This document shows, piece after piece, positions 52,798 to 60,805 of a stretch of DNA of 64,000 nucleotides. Both the position numbers and the translations under genes were made by a program. The stretch's first letter is position 1, and each line of letters opens with the position of its first letter. The stretch is from JAGNXB01 sp964471595 (GTDB lineage Bacteria > Bacteroidota > Bacteroidia > Chitinophagales > Saprospiraceae): contig CAYYGN010000002.1 in NCBI GenBank assembly GCA_964471595.1, positions 124,001 through 188,000 on the forward strand, in the 5' to 3' direction. The notes below the pieces were generated by a model. That model made no database searches. It was not told the DNA's origin and saw nothing but the letters and a program-made list of their open reading frames with translations.

Positions 52798-53805
52798 TTA
52801 CCGGAAGAATAGGTCGTAGCCGGCAAACAGGTCCTTAAGGGGTTCGTTTTGGACCTGCATGAAATCCCCCCAGGTGGTACTTACATAGTATCGCTCAACG
52901 GGGATGACCTGGCCACTGGCATCTGTAAGTACATTTCCCTGCCGGTCAGTGGGTACTTTGGGATGCAAGGCAATGGCATGACGTACACTGTCGGCCGTCA
53001 TCCATTCAATGGCGCAGAACGGGAGTAATCGGGAGAGGGAATCCCTTTGGGGATGGTCATTGATATATCCCTCGATTTTGTACTTCCCAAGATCACTCAG
53101 ATATGTCTCTATCTGATCAGGGTCCAATTGGCCAGTGTTCTTCGGGGTCAGATCGAAAAACGGAACAACCGTGTATCTGCCGCCTTCCCTCCTGATGGTG
53201 AACGATTGATCCCTCTGTCTGGGATATTCGACCGAAAACCAGAGGAGATCCTTACCTTTTAAAGGAAAAAGGGAAAGATCCCGCCAATCCTTTTCGTTCA
53301 AATGGTAGCGGACAGAAACAGAGCCATGGAAATATTTCATTCCGACCACAAAAGGCTGGTTTGATCCTTCCATCATGAAAAAAGTCCCGGTCCCGTCGGG
53401 CGTTACTCCTCCAACATAATAGGTTTTGAGCAGATTGCCCTTCAAATCCCAAACGTCCACCCGACGACCATGTGTGCCCAGGCTTTTGAGGATGTTGGGA
53501 ACCATGGATTTGGGTGGGATAAACCTGACTTCCACCTGGCTCAGCGTGCGAAGCATTTCATTGACAATGATAGGCTCGGCGGGATGTTGTTCATTCACCA
53601 GCCAATATCCTTTTTGGCGCTCCAGCAACAACCTCCTTCCCTGGCGGTCCAGAATGGACACCTTGCCAATCATGGAGGTATCAGGTACCGCAAAAGCTCC
53701 TTCGTAATGTGACAATGTGGAGGCGGATCGCTGCTTGTCGTACATCCACCAGGCTCCTACACCCAAAAGGACCAGAAGGAGCAATAGTATCACGTTTCTT
53801 TTCAT
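52798..53805 (-). CDS. DUF4340 membrane-anchored protein
   Basis: A 335-residue protein with one N-terminal membrane helix (NVILLLLLVLLGVGAWWMY) and a periplasmic beta-rich region of DUF4340 repeats (VSILDRQGRRLLLERQKGYW, DWRDLSLFPLKGKDLLWFS). In many bacteria DUF4340 genes follow ABC-2 and GldG-like genes, as here. The start at 53805 forms an ATGA overlap with gldG, arguing for a shared complex. Molecular role unknown. Confidence 0.85.
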   Translation of the reverse strand: MKRNVILLLLLVLLGVGAWWMYDKQRSASTLSHYEGAFAVPDTSMIGKVSILDRQGRRLLLERQKGYWLVNEQHPAEPIIVNEMLRTLSQVEVRFIPPKSMVPNILKSLGTHGRRVDVWDLKGNLLKTYYVGGVTPDGTGTFFMMEGSNQPFVVGMKYFHGSVSVRYHLNEKDWRDLSLFPLKGKDLLWFSVEYPRQRDQSFTIRREGGRYTVVPFFDLTPKNTGQLDPDQIETYLSDLGKYKIEGYINDHPQRDSLSRLLPFCAIEWMTADSVRHAIALHPKVPTDRQGNVLTDASGQVIPVERYYVSTTWGDFMQVQNEPLKDLFAGYDLFFR

Positions 53806-55520
53806 GGTTTGATGGATTTGACCGCATACCTTGATCTCCGCCAGACGTAAAACAACAATCCCGACACGGCCACAAGCAAAAGAGGGAGGGCCAGGTTGAG
53901 CAATTGCCATTTCACCTTCTCCTTCTCAATCCTGACGCGGTCGAGCAATCTGAGGCGCACCTCTCTGGATCTGGCTTCTATGATGCCCTTTTGATCCAGC
54001 AGATAAGCTATCATGTTCATCACGACATCCCGGTTGGCATATTGTTGCCTATCATAGGGATTGAAGCCCAAAGGACGTACATCTTCAGTTACCGGATTGT
54101 AAGGATTTCGGGCCAGATCGCCATCCGACACCACAATCATGGCCGTTGGTACACTTTGGTTCATAAACTTTTCGCCAAGTGCTGCCAGGGAATCGAGGAA
54201 TGCCTGGGGAACACGGTTGTCGAAATGAGACGGGAAGGTGCCTTCCAAAAGAACCATCAGGGGCTGATGGGGTTTGTCAAATTGCTCAGGATCAGGGTCA
54301 TACCGGAGGATCTCGAAGCTGAGCTGGACAGGAGGATATTGCAGTCTGGAATAATCGGAGGAGGTCAGGAGGATGGTCTTTTCGACCTGTGTTTTCGTTT
54401 TGACGGTATCAATGGAAGCCGGAAACTCGAAATGGATCCGGTTGATATTCTTGACAATCGGATGGTCGGATTGGGCAGCTACAGCGGGGTGATAATACCA
54501 GGGGAAGAGATCGAATTGAGGTTTTCCCCCGGTTACCCCGACTTGCATGGGGATCCCGCTGCATTGCATGTCCAAAACCATATTCTTTTGGATGCGAGCG
54601 CCATACTTGAACAGGAGATCATCGAGATTGAGATCGAATTCCAGCGGGACATACTCCGGCCGGCCCCGCATGCTGTCCAACCCTACCGCCAGTGGATCTA
54701 TCATCCAGATCACCTTGCCGCCTTTCATCACAAACTGATCAATCTTGAACTTGTCAGGCTCGCTGAACGGGAGAATCGGCCGCGCGATAATCAGGAGGTC
54801 AACGGCCGGATTGATCCGGAAAACACTATCCAGGTGAAGGAAGGAAAAGCTGTAGTCGGGGCGGATCTCACGTCGCAGGTCAGCGGTTTGTTCCGGGGTT
54901 AGCTCTCCATGTCCTTTGAGGAAGACGATATTCGGCTTTTCAGCGTGGATCAAACGGTGGATCGCCTGGGCAAACTTATACTCCAATAACCCTATACTAT
55001 TGTTCAAAATCTGCTCCGGCGGAATACCGGGCATTTCCGCCTCCAGCAAATTGACGGGAACGCTTTTGCCGGCGTAAGTGAACACGGCATAGGGATAGAT
55101 GAGTTTTTCAACAGTTTCTCCACTTTCTTTGATCCGAAGGTTGGTAGGCAATATCCCCTGCTTGCCCAACTCAGCCCGAAGCGTGCTTATTTCTTCCGGG
55201 GAGCCGGCATTCGGGTCTTTGAAGGTATAGTCGATCATTCCCGCATGATACCGGAAATCATCCAGCATCTCACGGGTGGTTCTTTGCAATCGCTTGAATC
55301 CGGCAGGAAACGAGCCACCCAAAAGCACTTCCACATAGATCGGGGCCGGGATGTCTTCCAATAGCCTTTTGGTGGCGTCTGTCAAGGTGAACCTCTTCTC
55401 TTCGGTGAGATCTGCCGTCAACGGAAAAAAACCGGCTAACAGATTGATGGCCAACAGAATGGCCAGACTCAGCAAAAGAGTCAGGCGATGGTTCCAGGTC
55501 GTCAGGGCTTGGCGCTTCAT
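53802..55520 (-). CDS. gldG: Gliding-associated ABC transporter component GldG
   Basis: A 572-residue membrane protein, the ABC-linked auxiliary subunit of the GldAFG transporter. It has an N-terminal helix (LTLLLSLAILLAINLLAGFF), a large periplasmic part (about 40-530; RFTLTDATKRLLEDI, FLKGHGELTPEQTADLRRE) and a C-terminal helix (LLNLALPLLLVAVSGLLFYVW). ATG 55520 lies two bases after gldF. The family is needed for gliding in flavobacteria; its transport substrate is unknown. Confidence 0.92.
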   Translation of the reverse strand: MKRQALTTWNHRLTLLLSLAILLAINLLAGFFPLTADLTEEKRFTLTDATKRLLEDIPAPIYVEVLLGGSFPAGFKRLQRTTREMLDDFRYHAGMIDYTFKDPNAGSPEEISTLRAELGKQGILPTNLRIKESGETVEKLIYPYAVFTYAGKSVPVNLLEAEMPGIPPEQILNNSIGLLEYKFAQAIHRLIHAEKPNIVFLKGHGELTPEQTADLRREIRPDYSFSFLHLDSVFRINPAVDLLIIARPILPFSEPDKFKIDQFVMKGGKVIWMIDPLAVGLDSMRGRPEYVPLEFDLNLDDLLFKYGARIQKNMVLDMQCSGIPMQVGVTGGKPQFDLFPWYYHPAVAAQSDHPIVKNINRIHFEFPASIDTVKTKTQVEKTILLTSSDYSRLQYPPVQLSFEILRYDPDPEQFDKPHQPLMVLLEGTFPSHFDNRVPQAFLDSLAALGEKFMNQSVPTAMIVVSDGDLARNPYNPVTEDVRPLGFNPYDRQQYANRDVVMNMIAYLLDQKGIIEARSREVRLRLLDRVRIEKEKVKWQLLNLALPLLLVAVSGLLFYVWRRSRYAVKSIKP

Positions 55521-55522
55521 AC

Positions 55523-56254
55523 TCAGCCAATTTTCTTGTGAATGGTATGCGCCGTGGCCATCAGAAAGGCCACCATAACCGAAATGAAGTAGATGATGTC
55601 GCGGGAATCCAAAACGCCCCGGCTCATGGACGCATAATGGTAATCCACCCCCAATTGCTGGATGAGATCGTCCATGCGACCCACAAAAACGGGAAGCCTG
55701 CTGATGTAGTGAAAGCCCCAATAAACCAGAAAACAAAGCATTGCCCCCAAAAGGAAGCCGACGATCTGGTTGCGGGTGAGCGAGGAACAATACAGCCCGA
55801 TGGACACAAACACGCCTGCAAGCAAAACAAGGCCTATATAGGATCCGATAGTCCCTCCGAGATCCAAGTTTCCTTTGGGGGCTCCCAATTCATGGACCGT
55901 ATAGGCGTAAAGGACCGTGGGTAGCAAAGCCAATAGCACCAAGGTCCATGCGGCTAGAAATTTGGCCAGTAATATGGCCGAAGCCGTAACGGGCTTCGTG
56001 ACCAGTAACTCATAGGTTCCTGTTTGCCATTCTTCGGCGAAGGCACGCATCGTGATCGCAGGGATGAGAAAAAGGAAAACCATTGGCGTCAACTCGAAAA
56101 AGGAATCAAGCGTTGCATACCCGTATTCCAGTATACTGGAGTCAGGGAACACCCACACCATCAGCCCCAACAGCAGGAGAAAGACGCCCAATGCCATGTA
56201 TCCGATCAGGGATGAGAAAAAGGAACGGATTTCCTTGATAAAAATGATGATCAT
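55523..56254 (-). CDS. gldF: Gliding-associated ABC transporter permease GldF
   Basis: A 243-residue ABC-2 type permease with six helices and the family N terminus (IFIKEIRSFFSSLIGYMALG). The block ITMRAFAEEWQTGTYELLVTKP is typical of GldF. It starts one base after the unknown secreted protein gene (TGAGATG) and precedes gldG by two bases, forming the membrane part of GldAFG. Confidence 0.93.
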   Translation of the reverse strand: MIIIFIKEIRSFFSSLIGYMALGVFLLLLGLMVWVFPDSSILEYGYATLDSFFELTPMVFLFLIPAITMRAFAEEWQTGTYELLVTKPVTASAILLAKFLAAWTLVLLALLPTVLYAYTVHELGAPKGNLDLGGTIGSYIGLVLLAGVFVSIGLYCSSLTRNQIVGFLLGAMLCFLVYWGFHYISRLPVFVGRMDDLIQQLGVDYHYASMSRGVLDSRDIIYFISVMVAFLMATAHTIHKKIG

Positions 56255-56255
56255 C

Positions 56256-56867
56256 TCAAGGTCGTTCGTTTAAGTCGTTTTGAGATTCCACAAGCCGGTT
56301 ATAGGATCTAATGCCCCTGATGAGTTCCCCTTCACGGGCTTGTGGGTCGGCAGATTGTCCGGTCCAGTGTTCAAAGGATTGACGGTCCAGGATTTGCCAT
56401 TCACCCGTCTGTGGTCGCCACATGGTCAGCACCTGGACAGTTCTTTCCCTTTCTATGGTTGATTCCAGAAAAGGATGCCCGTTTACCGGGTTGTATGCTT
56501 TTACGGGTATGCTTTCCCTGTAGGTCCGCTGCGCCCGGTACAAGCAGATGGGGCCGATTTCGATCATCCGGGAATAATAACCCGTATCTTCCTCTCTTCG
56601 CCCTGAATCGTTGAGATAACAATCCTGATCAAGACAAACAATGACCGGATAAATTCTCAGAGATTCCGGCCGTGCAAAGAATCGGGCGCGGGCGTGGTCA
56701 TCCTCCCGGCTGACATACCAGTCGCCACTCAATTCCTCAAAGAGATAATCCGGTTTTCGGCCAAGAAACGACTCAACCTCCATATAAATGCCATCCGGTG
56801 GTCGTTGCGAGAAGAGAGACAAGGACAGGCAGGAAGACAAAACGGCCAGGATTGTTGCTTTTGCCAT
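56256..56867 (-). CDS. Exported protein of unknown function between gldA and gldF
   Basis: A 203-residue protein with a signal peptide (TILAVLSSCLSLSLFSQ). The mature part is about 185 residues, rich in charged and aromatic residues (FEELSGDWYVSREDDHARAR, TMWRPQTGEWQILDRQSFEH), with two Cys in IVCLDQDCYLN that could form a disulfide. I recognise no family. It is coupled to gldA by TAATG and to gldF by TGAGATG, so all are made together. A helper of the GldAFG transporter is a fair guess. Confidence 0.8.
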   Translation of the reverse strand: MAKATILAVLSSCLSLSLFSQRPPDGIYMEVESFLGRKPDYLFEELSGDWYVSREDDHARARFFARPESLRIYPVIVCLDQDCYLNDSGRREEDTGYYSRMIEIGPICLYRAQRTYRESIPVKAYNPVNGHPFLESTIERERTVQVLTMWRPQTGEWQILDRQSFEHWTGQSADPQAREGELIRGIRSYNRLVESQNDLNERP

Positions 56868-57784
56868 TATGAAGCGTTCCTGGTGAGTTGTTGAAAGACC
56901 TCCTCGACCCCTCTGGTTTCTTGCTTCATTTCAATGAGGGTAAGGGAATGGCGGACTGCCTGGCGGAAAATTTCAGGACGCAAATCACTGGAATCCCTGC
57001 CTACGATCCGGAACAGCCGTCCACCTTCAAGGCGTTCGCATCGCAACACCCCCGGAATGGAGGCAAATACGGAGGCATCTGCCGGTTCCAGGGTCCGGAC
57101 CTGCACCAACGATGATCCGCTCAGCCGCGCCTGGAGTTCACTGACGGGGTCATCGGCCACAATTCTCCCCTGATGCAAAATGATGACCCGGTCACAAAGA
57201 GCAGTCACCTCCTGCATGATATGTGTGGACAGAATAATGGTCTTTGATTGACCCAATTGGCGGATCAAAGACCGGATCTCAGCAAGTTGGTTGGGATCCA
57301 GGCCCGATGTGGGTTCGTCCAGGATCAATACTTCGGGATCGTGCAAAAGCGCTTGGGCCAATCCTACGCGTTGCCGGAATCCTTTGGACAATTGGTTGAT
57401 CTTTTTGTGTTGCTCCCTTTCCAACCCTACCAGGGCAAGTATTTCGCGGACCCTGGACTTTCGGTCGGAAATCGGATAAAAGCCGGCCGCCCAAAGCAGA
57501 TATTCCTGGATGTACATGTCATGATACAGTGGATTATGCTCAGGCAGATAACCAAGATGTTGTTTGGCATCGACCGGGTGGGTGCGGATATCCAGACCCT
57601 GGATGACAGCAGTCCCCTGATCCGGCTCGAGATATCCGGTCACCATTTTCATGGTGGTCGTTTTACCGGCACCGTTGGGTCCCAGGAAACCCAGTATTTC
57701 ACGGTCGGAGGCAGTAAAAGAGATGGCATCCACCGCCTGCTGGGTGCCATATCTTTTGGAAAGACTGTCGACAATTATGGACAT
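56867..57784 (-). CDS. gldA: Gliding-associated ABC transporter ATPase GldA
   Basis: A 305-residue ATPase subunit. Walker A GPNGAGKTTTMKM, Q-loop GYLPEHNPLY, signature LSKGFRQRVGLAQ, Walker B VLILDEPTSGLD and H-loop LSTHIM are all intact. A C-terminal regulatory segment of about 80 residues follows. It is the first gene of the six-gene operon gldA, unknown, gldF, gldG, DUF4340, phospholipase-like. No strong promoter box; an inverted repeat lies 38 bases upstream. Confidence 0.93.
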   Translation of the reverse strand: MSIIVDSLSKRYGTQQAVDAISFTASDREILGFLGPNGAGKTTTMKMVTGYLEPDQGTAVIQGLDIRTHPVDAKQHLGYLPEHNPLYHDMYIQEYLLWAAGFYPISDRKSRVREILALVGLEREQHKKINQLSKGFRQRVGLAQALLHDPEVLILDEPTSGLDPNQLAEIRSLIRQLGQSKTIILSTHIMQEVTALCDRVIILHQGRIVADDPVSELQARLSGSSLVQVRTLEPADASVFASIPGVLRCERLEGGRLFRIVGRDSSDLRPEIFRQAVRHSLTLIEMKQETRGVEEVFQQLTRNAS

Positions 57785-57821
57785 CCGACTGCTGAATTTG
57801 GGACCGCGAAAATACGGTATG

Positions 57822-57845
57822 TCATCACACCTACGGCTGTGATGA
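57822..57845. promoter_or_regulatory. 8-bp inverted repeat upstream of gldA
   Basis: TCATCACA (57822-57829) and TGTGATGA (57838-57845) around 8 bases. It lies between gldA and the divergent glycosylasparaginase gene; a possible regulator site for the gliding operon. Confidence 0.35.
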
Positions 57846-57990
57846 GTGGCAAAGTACGCCTATTCCTCCTGATCACTTTCAGGAATACCCGCACTTTGAC
57901 AGGTACTTAACAGTTCGGCGGTTAGGGTGAACCGTAACCTTGAACCTGTGGTTGAGGGGAATCCTTACCTTTCGGAACAAATATTTATGC

Positions 57991-58974
57991 ATGTCGTCAC
58001 GCCGGAAGTTTCTCCGCAATAGTTTCTTTTTTTCTGCCTTTTGGAGTTTTTTACCCGGATCGAAAGGGTCTCGTGGACATTCCCCTATGCCACCGGTTGT
58101 CAGCTATCCAATGGTTGTCAGTACCTGGGATTTCGGTATGGCCGCCAACCAGGTAGCCATGGACCGGTTGAAGGATGGCGCATCCGCCTTGGATGCGGTA
58201 GAAGCCGGTGTGCGTGTTTCGGAAGCAGACCCCCGGATTACTTCTGTTGGTAAAGGGGGGTTCCCTGATGCGGAAGGTGATGTCACTTTGGATGCCTGTA
58301 TCATGGACCATCAAGCCCGTTGCGGTGCCGTTGCCGCCCTTGAAAATACCCTACACCCCGTTTCCGTAGCAAGAGCGGTCATGGAACGGACCCCCCATAT
58401 CTTTTTGGTGGGCCAGAAGGCTGTGGACTTTGCGCGCCGTTTGGGTTTCCCCAAAGAGGATCTTTTGACCCATGAAGCCCGGGAGGCCTGGAAAGCATGG
58501 AAGAAAGGCAACCCACGTTGGCGAGATTTCAGTACCGACATCAGCAACCATGATACCATCGGCATGCTGGCCATGGATGGCAGGGGAAATCTTTCCGGAG
58601 CCTGCACGACCTCCGGATGGGCATTCAAGGTGCCCGGTCGTGTCGGCGATTCTCCGATCATCGGGGCGGGTTTGTTCGTCGACAATGAAGTGGGCGCCGC
58701 TACAGCCACAGGAACGGGAGAGGAAGTCATCCGGATCAGCGGGGCGTTCCTCATTGTAGAACTCATGCGCAACGGGTATTCTCCCCTGCAAGCATGCCAG
58801 GAAGCAGTCCGGCGAGTCCGGAAAAACAATCCGGACCGCAAAGATCTGTTTGTAGGTTTCCTGGCGTTGAACAAACAAGGTGAATGCGGGGCGTGGGCGA
58901 CAAAATCCGGTTTCGAGTATGCCGTAACCTCCCTGACCGGACATCGGCTTGAATCTAGTGGATACTGGGACTGA
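57991..58974 (+). CDS. Glycosylasparaginase (N4-GlcNAc-asparaginase), Tat-exported
   Basis: Cleaves the GlcNAc-Asn bond of N-glycan remnants. The 327-residue N-terminal-nucleophile hydrolase is close to the Elizabethkingia (Flavobacterium) enzyme through the chain: VVSTWDFGMAANQVA, DACIMDHQARCGAVAALENT, and the autoprocessing site NHDTIGMLAMDGRGNLSGAC with nucleophile Thr189. The block GRVGDSPIIGAGLFVDNEVG also matches. The N terminus MSSRRKFLRNSFFFSAFWSF is a twin-arginine-type signal, so ATG 57991 is chosen. A near-match box TACCTTTC lies at 57966-57973. A single gene. Confidence 0.92.
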   Translation: MSSRRKFLRNSFFFSAFWSFLPGSKGSRGHSPMPPVVSYPMVVSTWDFGMAANQVAMDRLKDGASALDAVEAGVRVSEADPRITSVGKGGFPDAEGDVTLDACIMDHQARCGAVAALENTLHPVSVARAVMERTPHIFLVGQKAVDFARRLGFPKEDLLTHEAREAWKAWKKGNPRWRDFSTDISNHDTIGMLAMDGRGNLSGACTTSGWAFKVPGRVGDSPIIGAGLFVDNEVGAATATGTGEEVIRISGAFLIVELMRNGYSPLQACQEAVRRVRKNNPDRKDLFVGFLALNKQGECGAWATKSGFEYAVTSLTGHRLESSGYWD

Positions 58975-59045
58975 GAGGGTTGTACGCTTCACAGGTACAT
59001 CTTGATAAGGAAACGTTAATCCTGGCACACCTGTCCGGATTCCTG

Positions 59046-59053
59046 TAACTTTG
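59046..59053 (+). promoter_or_regulatory. -7 box of the second WCGWC thioredoxin-like gene
   Basis: TAACTTTG, 55 bases before the ATG at 59109. No clear -33 element. Confidence 0.45.
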
Positions 59054-59108
59054 TTCTCCTTTTTCAGTTAAACCTGGTGTAATTCCTTATACAAGCAATC
59101 CATTCGTC

Positions 59109-59621
59109 ATGAAACAAGTGTTTTTCCTGCTTTTCCTCTCCCTCCAGTTCGCCTGTGCTGATGCACAATCCACCTCCGGCGGCACCAACGGTTACAAAGC
59201 TTCCAATGAAGGGTGGCTGGTGGATCTGGATAAAGCCTATGAACTGTCCAGAAAGACCGGCAAGCCCATCATGGCCAATTTCACTGGCAGCGACTGGTGT
59301 GGCTGGTGCAAGCGATTGACGGCGTCCGTTTTCTCCAAACAGGAGTTCAAAACATGGGCGGACAAGAACGTCATCCTTCTGGAAGTTGACTTCCCGCGCC
59401 GCTTCAAGGTGCCCGGCGATATCCAGGCGCAAAACAACAGCCTCCAGCAGGCATTTCAAGTTACCGGCTTCCCGACCGTATGGGTGTTCTATATGGACAA
59501 AGACAAAACCGGTAATTTTTCTGTGAATGCTTTGGGGAAAACCGGCTATACACCATCTGTGGAAGAGTTCACCTCCAACGTGGACCAAATGATTGCCCAA
59601 GGGAAGAAGAAGACAAAGTAA
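59109..59621 (+). CDS. Exported thioredoxin-like protein (WCGWC), second copy
   Basis: A 170-residue periplasmic protein. Signal peptide MKQVFFLLFLSLQFACADAQ, then a thioredoxin-like domain with SDWCGWCKRLTASVFSKQEF (about 61-80) and the cis-Pro strand GFPTVWVFYMDKD. The same type of redox motif occurs in the protein at 41466. It has its own promoter box and a strong terminator. The signal contains a Cys at its end (FACADAQ), so a lipoprotein form is possible but the lipobox is poor. Confidence 0.87.
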   Translation: MKQVFFLLFLSLQFACADAQSTSGGTNGYKASNEGWLVDLDKAYELSRKTGKPIMANFTGSDWCGWCKRLTASVFSKQEFKTWADKNVILLEVDFPRRFKVPGDIQAQNNSLQQAFQVTGFPTVWVFYMDKDKTGNFSVNALGKTGYTPSVEEFTSNVDQMIAQGKKKTK

Positions 59622-59646
59622 ACCAATAACAGCCTCCCAAATCCTG

Positions 59647-59677
59647 AGAAAGCCCCGGACCATCTCCGGGGCTTTCT
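59647..59677 (+). terminator. Rho-independent terminator of the thioredoxin-like gene
   Basis: A perfect 13-bp stem AGAAAGCCCCGGA/TCCGGGGCTTTCT around CCATC, followed by TTGTTAAAAAAG. It starts 25 bases after the stop. Confidence 0.88.
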
Positions 59678-59700
59678 TGTTAAAAAAGTTACTTCAAATA

Positions 59701-59731
59701 GCTGTATTCCAATAGGATGTTGGAATACAGC
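59701..59731 (-). terminator. Hairpin ending the C39/HlyD transcript
   Basis: A perfect 12-bp stem GCTGTATTCCAA/TTGGAATACAGC around a 7-base loop, 21 bases after the HlyD-like stop on the minus strand. The T-run on that strand comes about 15 bases later, so it is less classic than the other terminators. Confidence 0.6.
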
Positions 59732-59752
59732 CAAGGAAGAGGAAACGCAGTC

Positions 59753-60805
59753 CTAATTGTCAGCGTTTTGTTTCGGCCATAGCCACCAGGATGCTGTGCG
59801 ATGCTGGGGATGGAAATTGCCGGGTATCAGGACCCATGCCTCCTCCGCCTTCCCTGCCAAAGGCAAGAGCACATCTGTCTGAATGCGGGTGGTACCGTCA
59901 GGTTGGGGTTCAATCCTGACGGGAAACGTGTCCTTCGACGCGGGATGGATAAGGAATGCGCTCCCGGATCCTATTTCTAGGGTATCATCAGACAGGGATT
60001 GCCATTGGTAAACCTTCCCGTGATCCTCAGCCAGCCCCATTTGAGGGCCCAGACCTTCTTCATTCTTCGAAACCCAAAGTCCTGAAATGTGCGCATGTAC
60101 CTCATGGGCACGCAACAAACTGTCTATGCGTGAATGAACCAATTGAATGGGGATTGTCCCTCCGGCAGGCAAGGGAATCTTCCCAATGCTGGTTTTGGGT
60201 TCTCGGACATTGGAAATCTCATGCTGAAAGGCGGCGTATTCTTTCTCTTTGTCTTTGATCTGCTTCGCCAAATGTTGTCGTTGAAGGAGATCTGTTGTCA
60301 ACCTGTACCTGCGGCGCAACTCTTCCAATTCATCCTTCTGAATCTCCATGGCCTTTCGCCTTTCGTTCGGGAGCAAGGAATCATTCTCCCTGTCCGTCGA
60401 TGGCCTTTTCCCCGCACTTTGTACCCTGTGTCGCGGTTTCCGGCTTTTCTCGAATAGCCCCATTTCGTACAGGTCCTTCCACAGTGAATCAGGGATAGCC
60501 TCGAAAGATGGATAATCGAGCGTTTGTTCAAGAAGTAAAACGTGCTCCCGGAGCAGGTAATATCCGATGACCTCCCCCTTTTGGACCATGGTTCCGTCTT
60601 CCAGGGATGTATGAAAAGGCTCAGGCGCTCTCCAGGAAAGCGCGAGAGAAACAGGAGCAAGCGTTCCAAGGACTCCCGGCACTTCTTTAGTGGAAGTCCC
60701 CCCGTTCAAAAGAAGACCGGTGGTGATACAACAAATGCTCAAAACCGTCCATGTTTCCGGCCTACGGATGAAGCGTTCTATTACCGTTGGTTGACGGACA
60801 TTCAT
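59753..60805 (-). CDS. HlyD-like membrane fusion protein
   Basis: A 350-residue periplasmic adaptor anchored by one N-terminal helix (WTVLSICCITTGLLLNGG). Half of the lipoyl-like domain is visible at about 65-82 (LEDGTMVQKGEVIGYYLL), a coiled coil at about 145-205 (EIQKDELEELRRRYRLTT) and the second lipoyl half near 240-265. A beta-barrel follows. Sequence is divergent from typical HlyD. The ATG overlaps the stop of the C39 gene (ATGA), so the two proteins are made as a pair. Its partner transporter has a ruined ATPase domain. Confidence 0.75.
   Translation of the reverse strand: MNVRQPTVIERFIRRPETWTVLSICCITTGLLLNGGTSTKEVPGVLGTLAPVSLALSWRAPEPFHTSLEDGTMVQKGEVIGYYLLREHVLLLEQTLDYPSFEAIPDSLWKDLYEMGLFEKSRKPRHRVQSAGKRPSTDRENDSLLPNERRKAMEIQKDELEELRRRYRLTTDLLQRQHLAKQIKDKEKEYAAFQHEISNVREPKTSIGKIPLPAGGTIPIQLVHSRIDSLLRAHEVHAHISGLWVSKNEEGLGPQMGLAEDHGKVYQWQSLSDDTLEIGSGSAFLIHPASKDTFPVRIEPQPDGTTRIQTDVLLPLAGKAEEAWVLIPGNFHPQHRTASWWLWPKQNADN

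Noticed and set aside
53904..54902. Plus-strand open frame of 332 codons
   Set aside because: Opposite gldG in the middle of a coupled minus-strand operon; no start context or motif.
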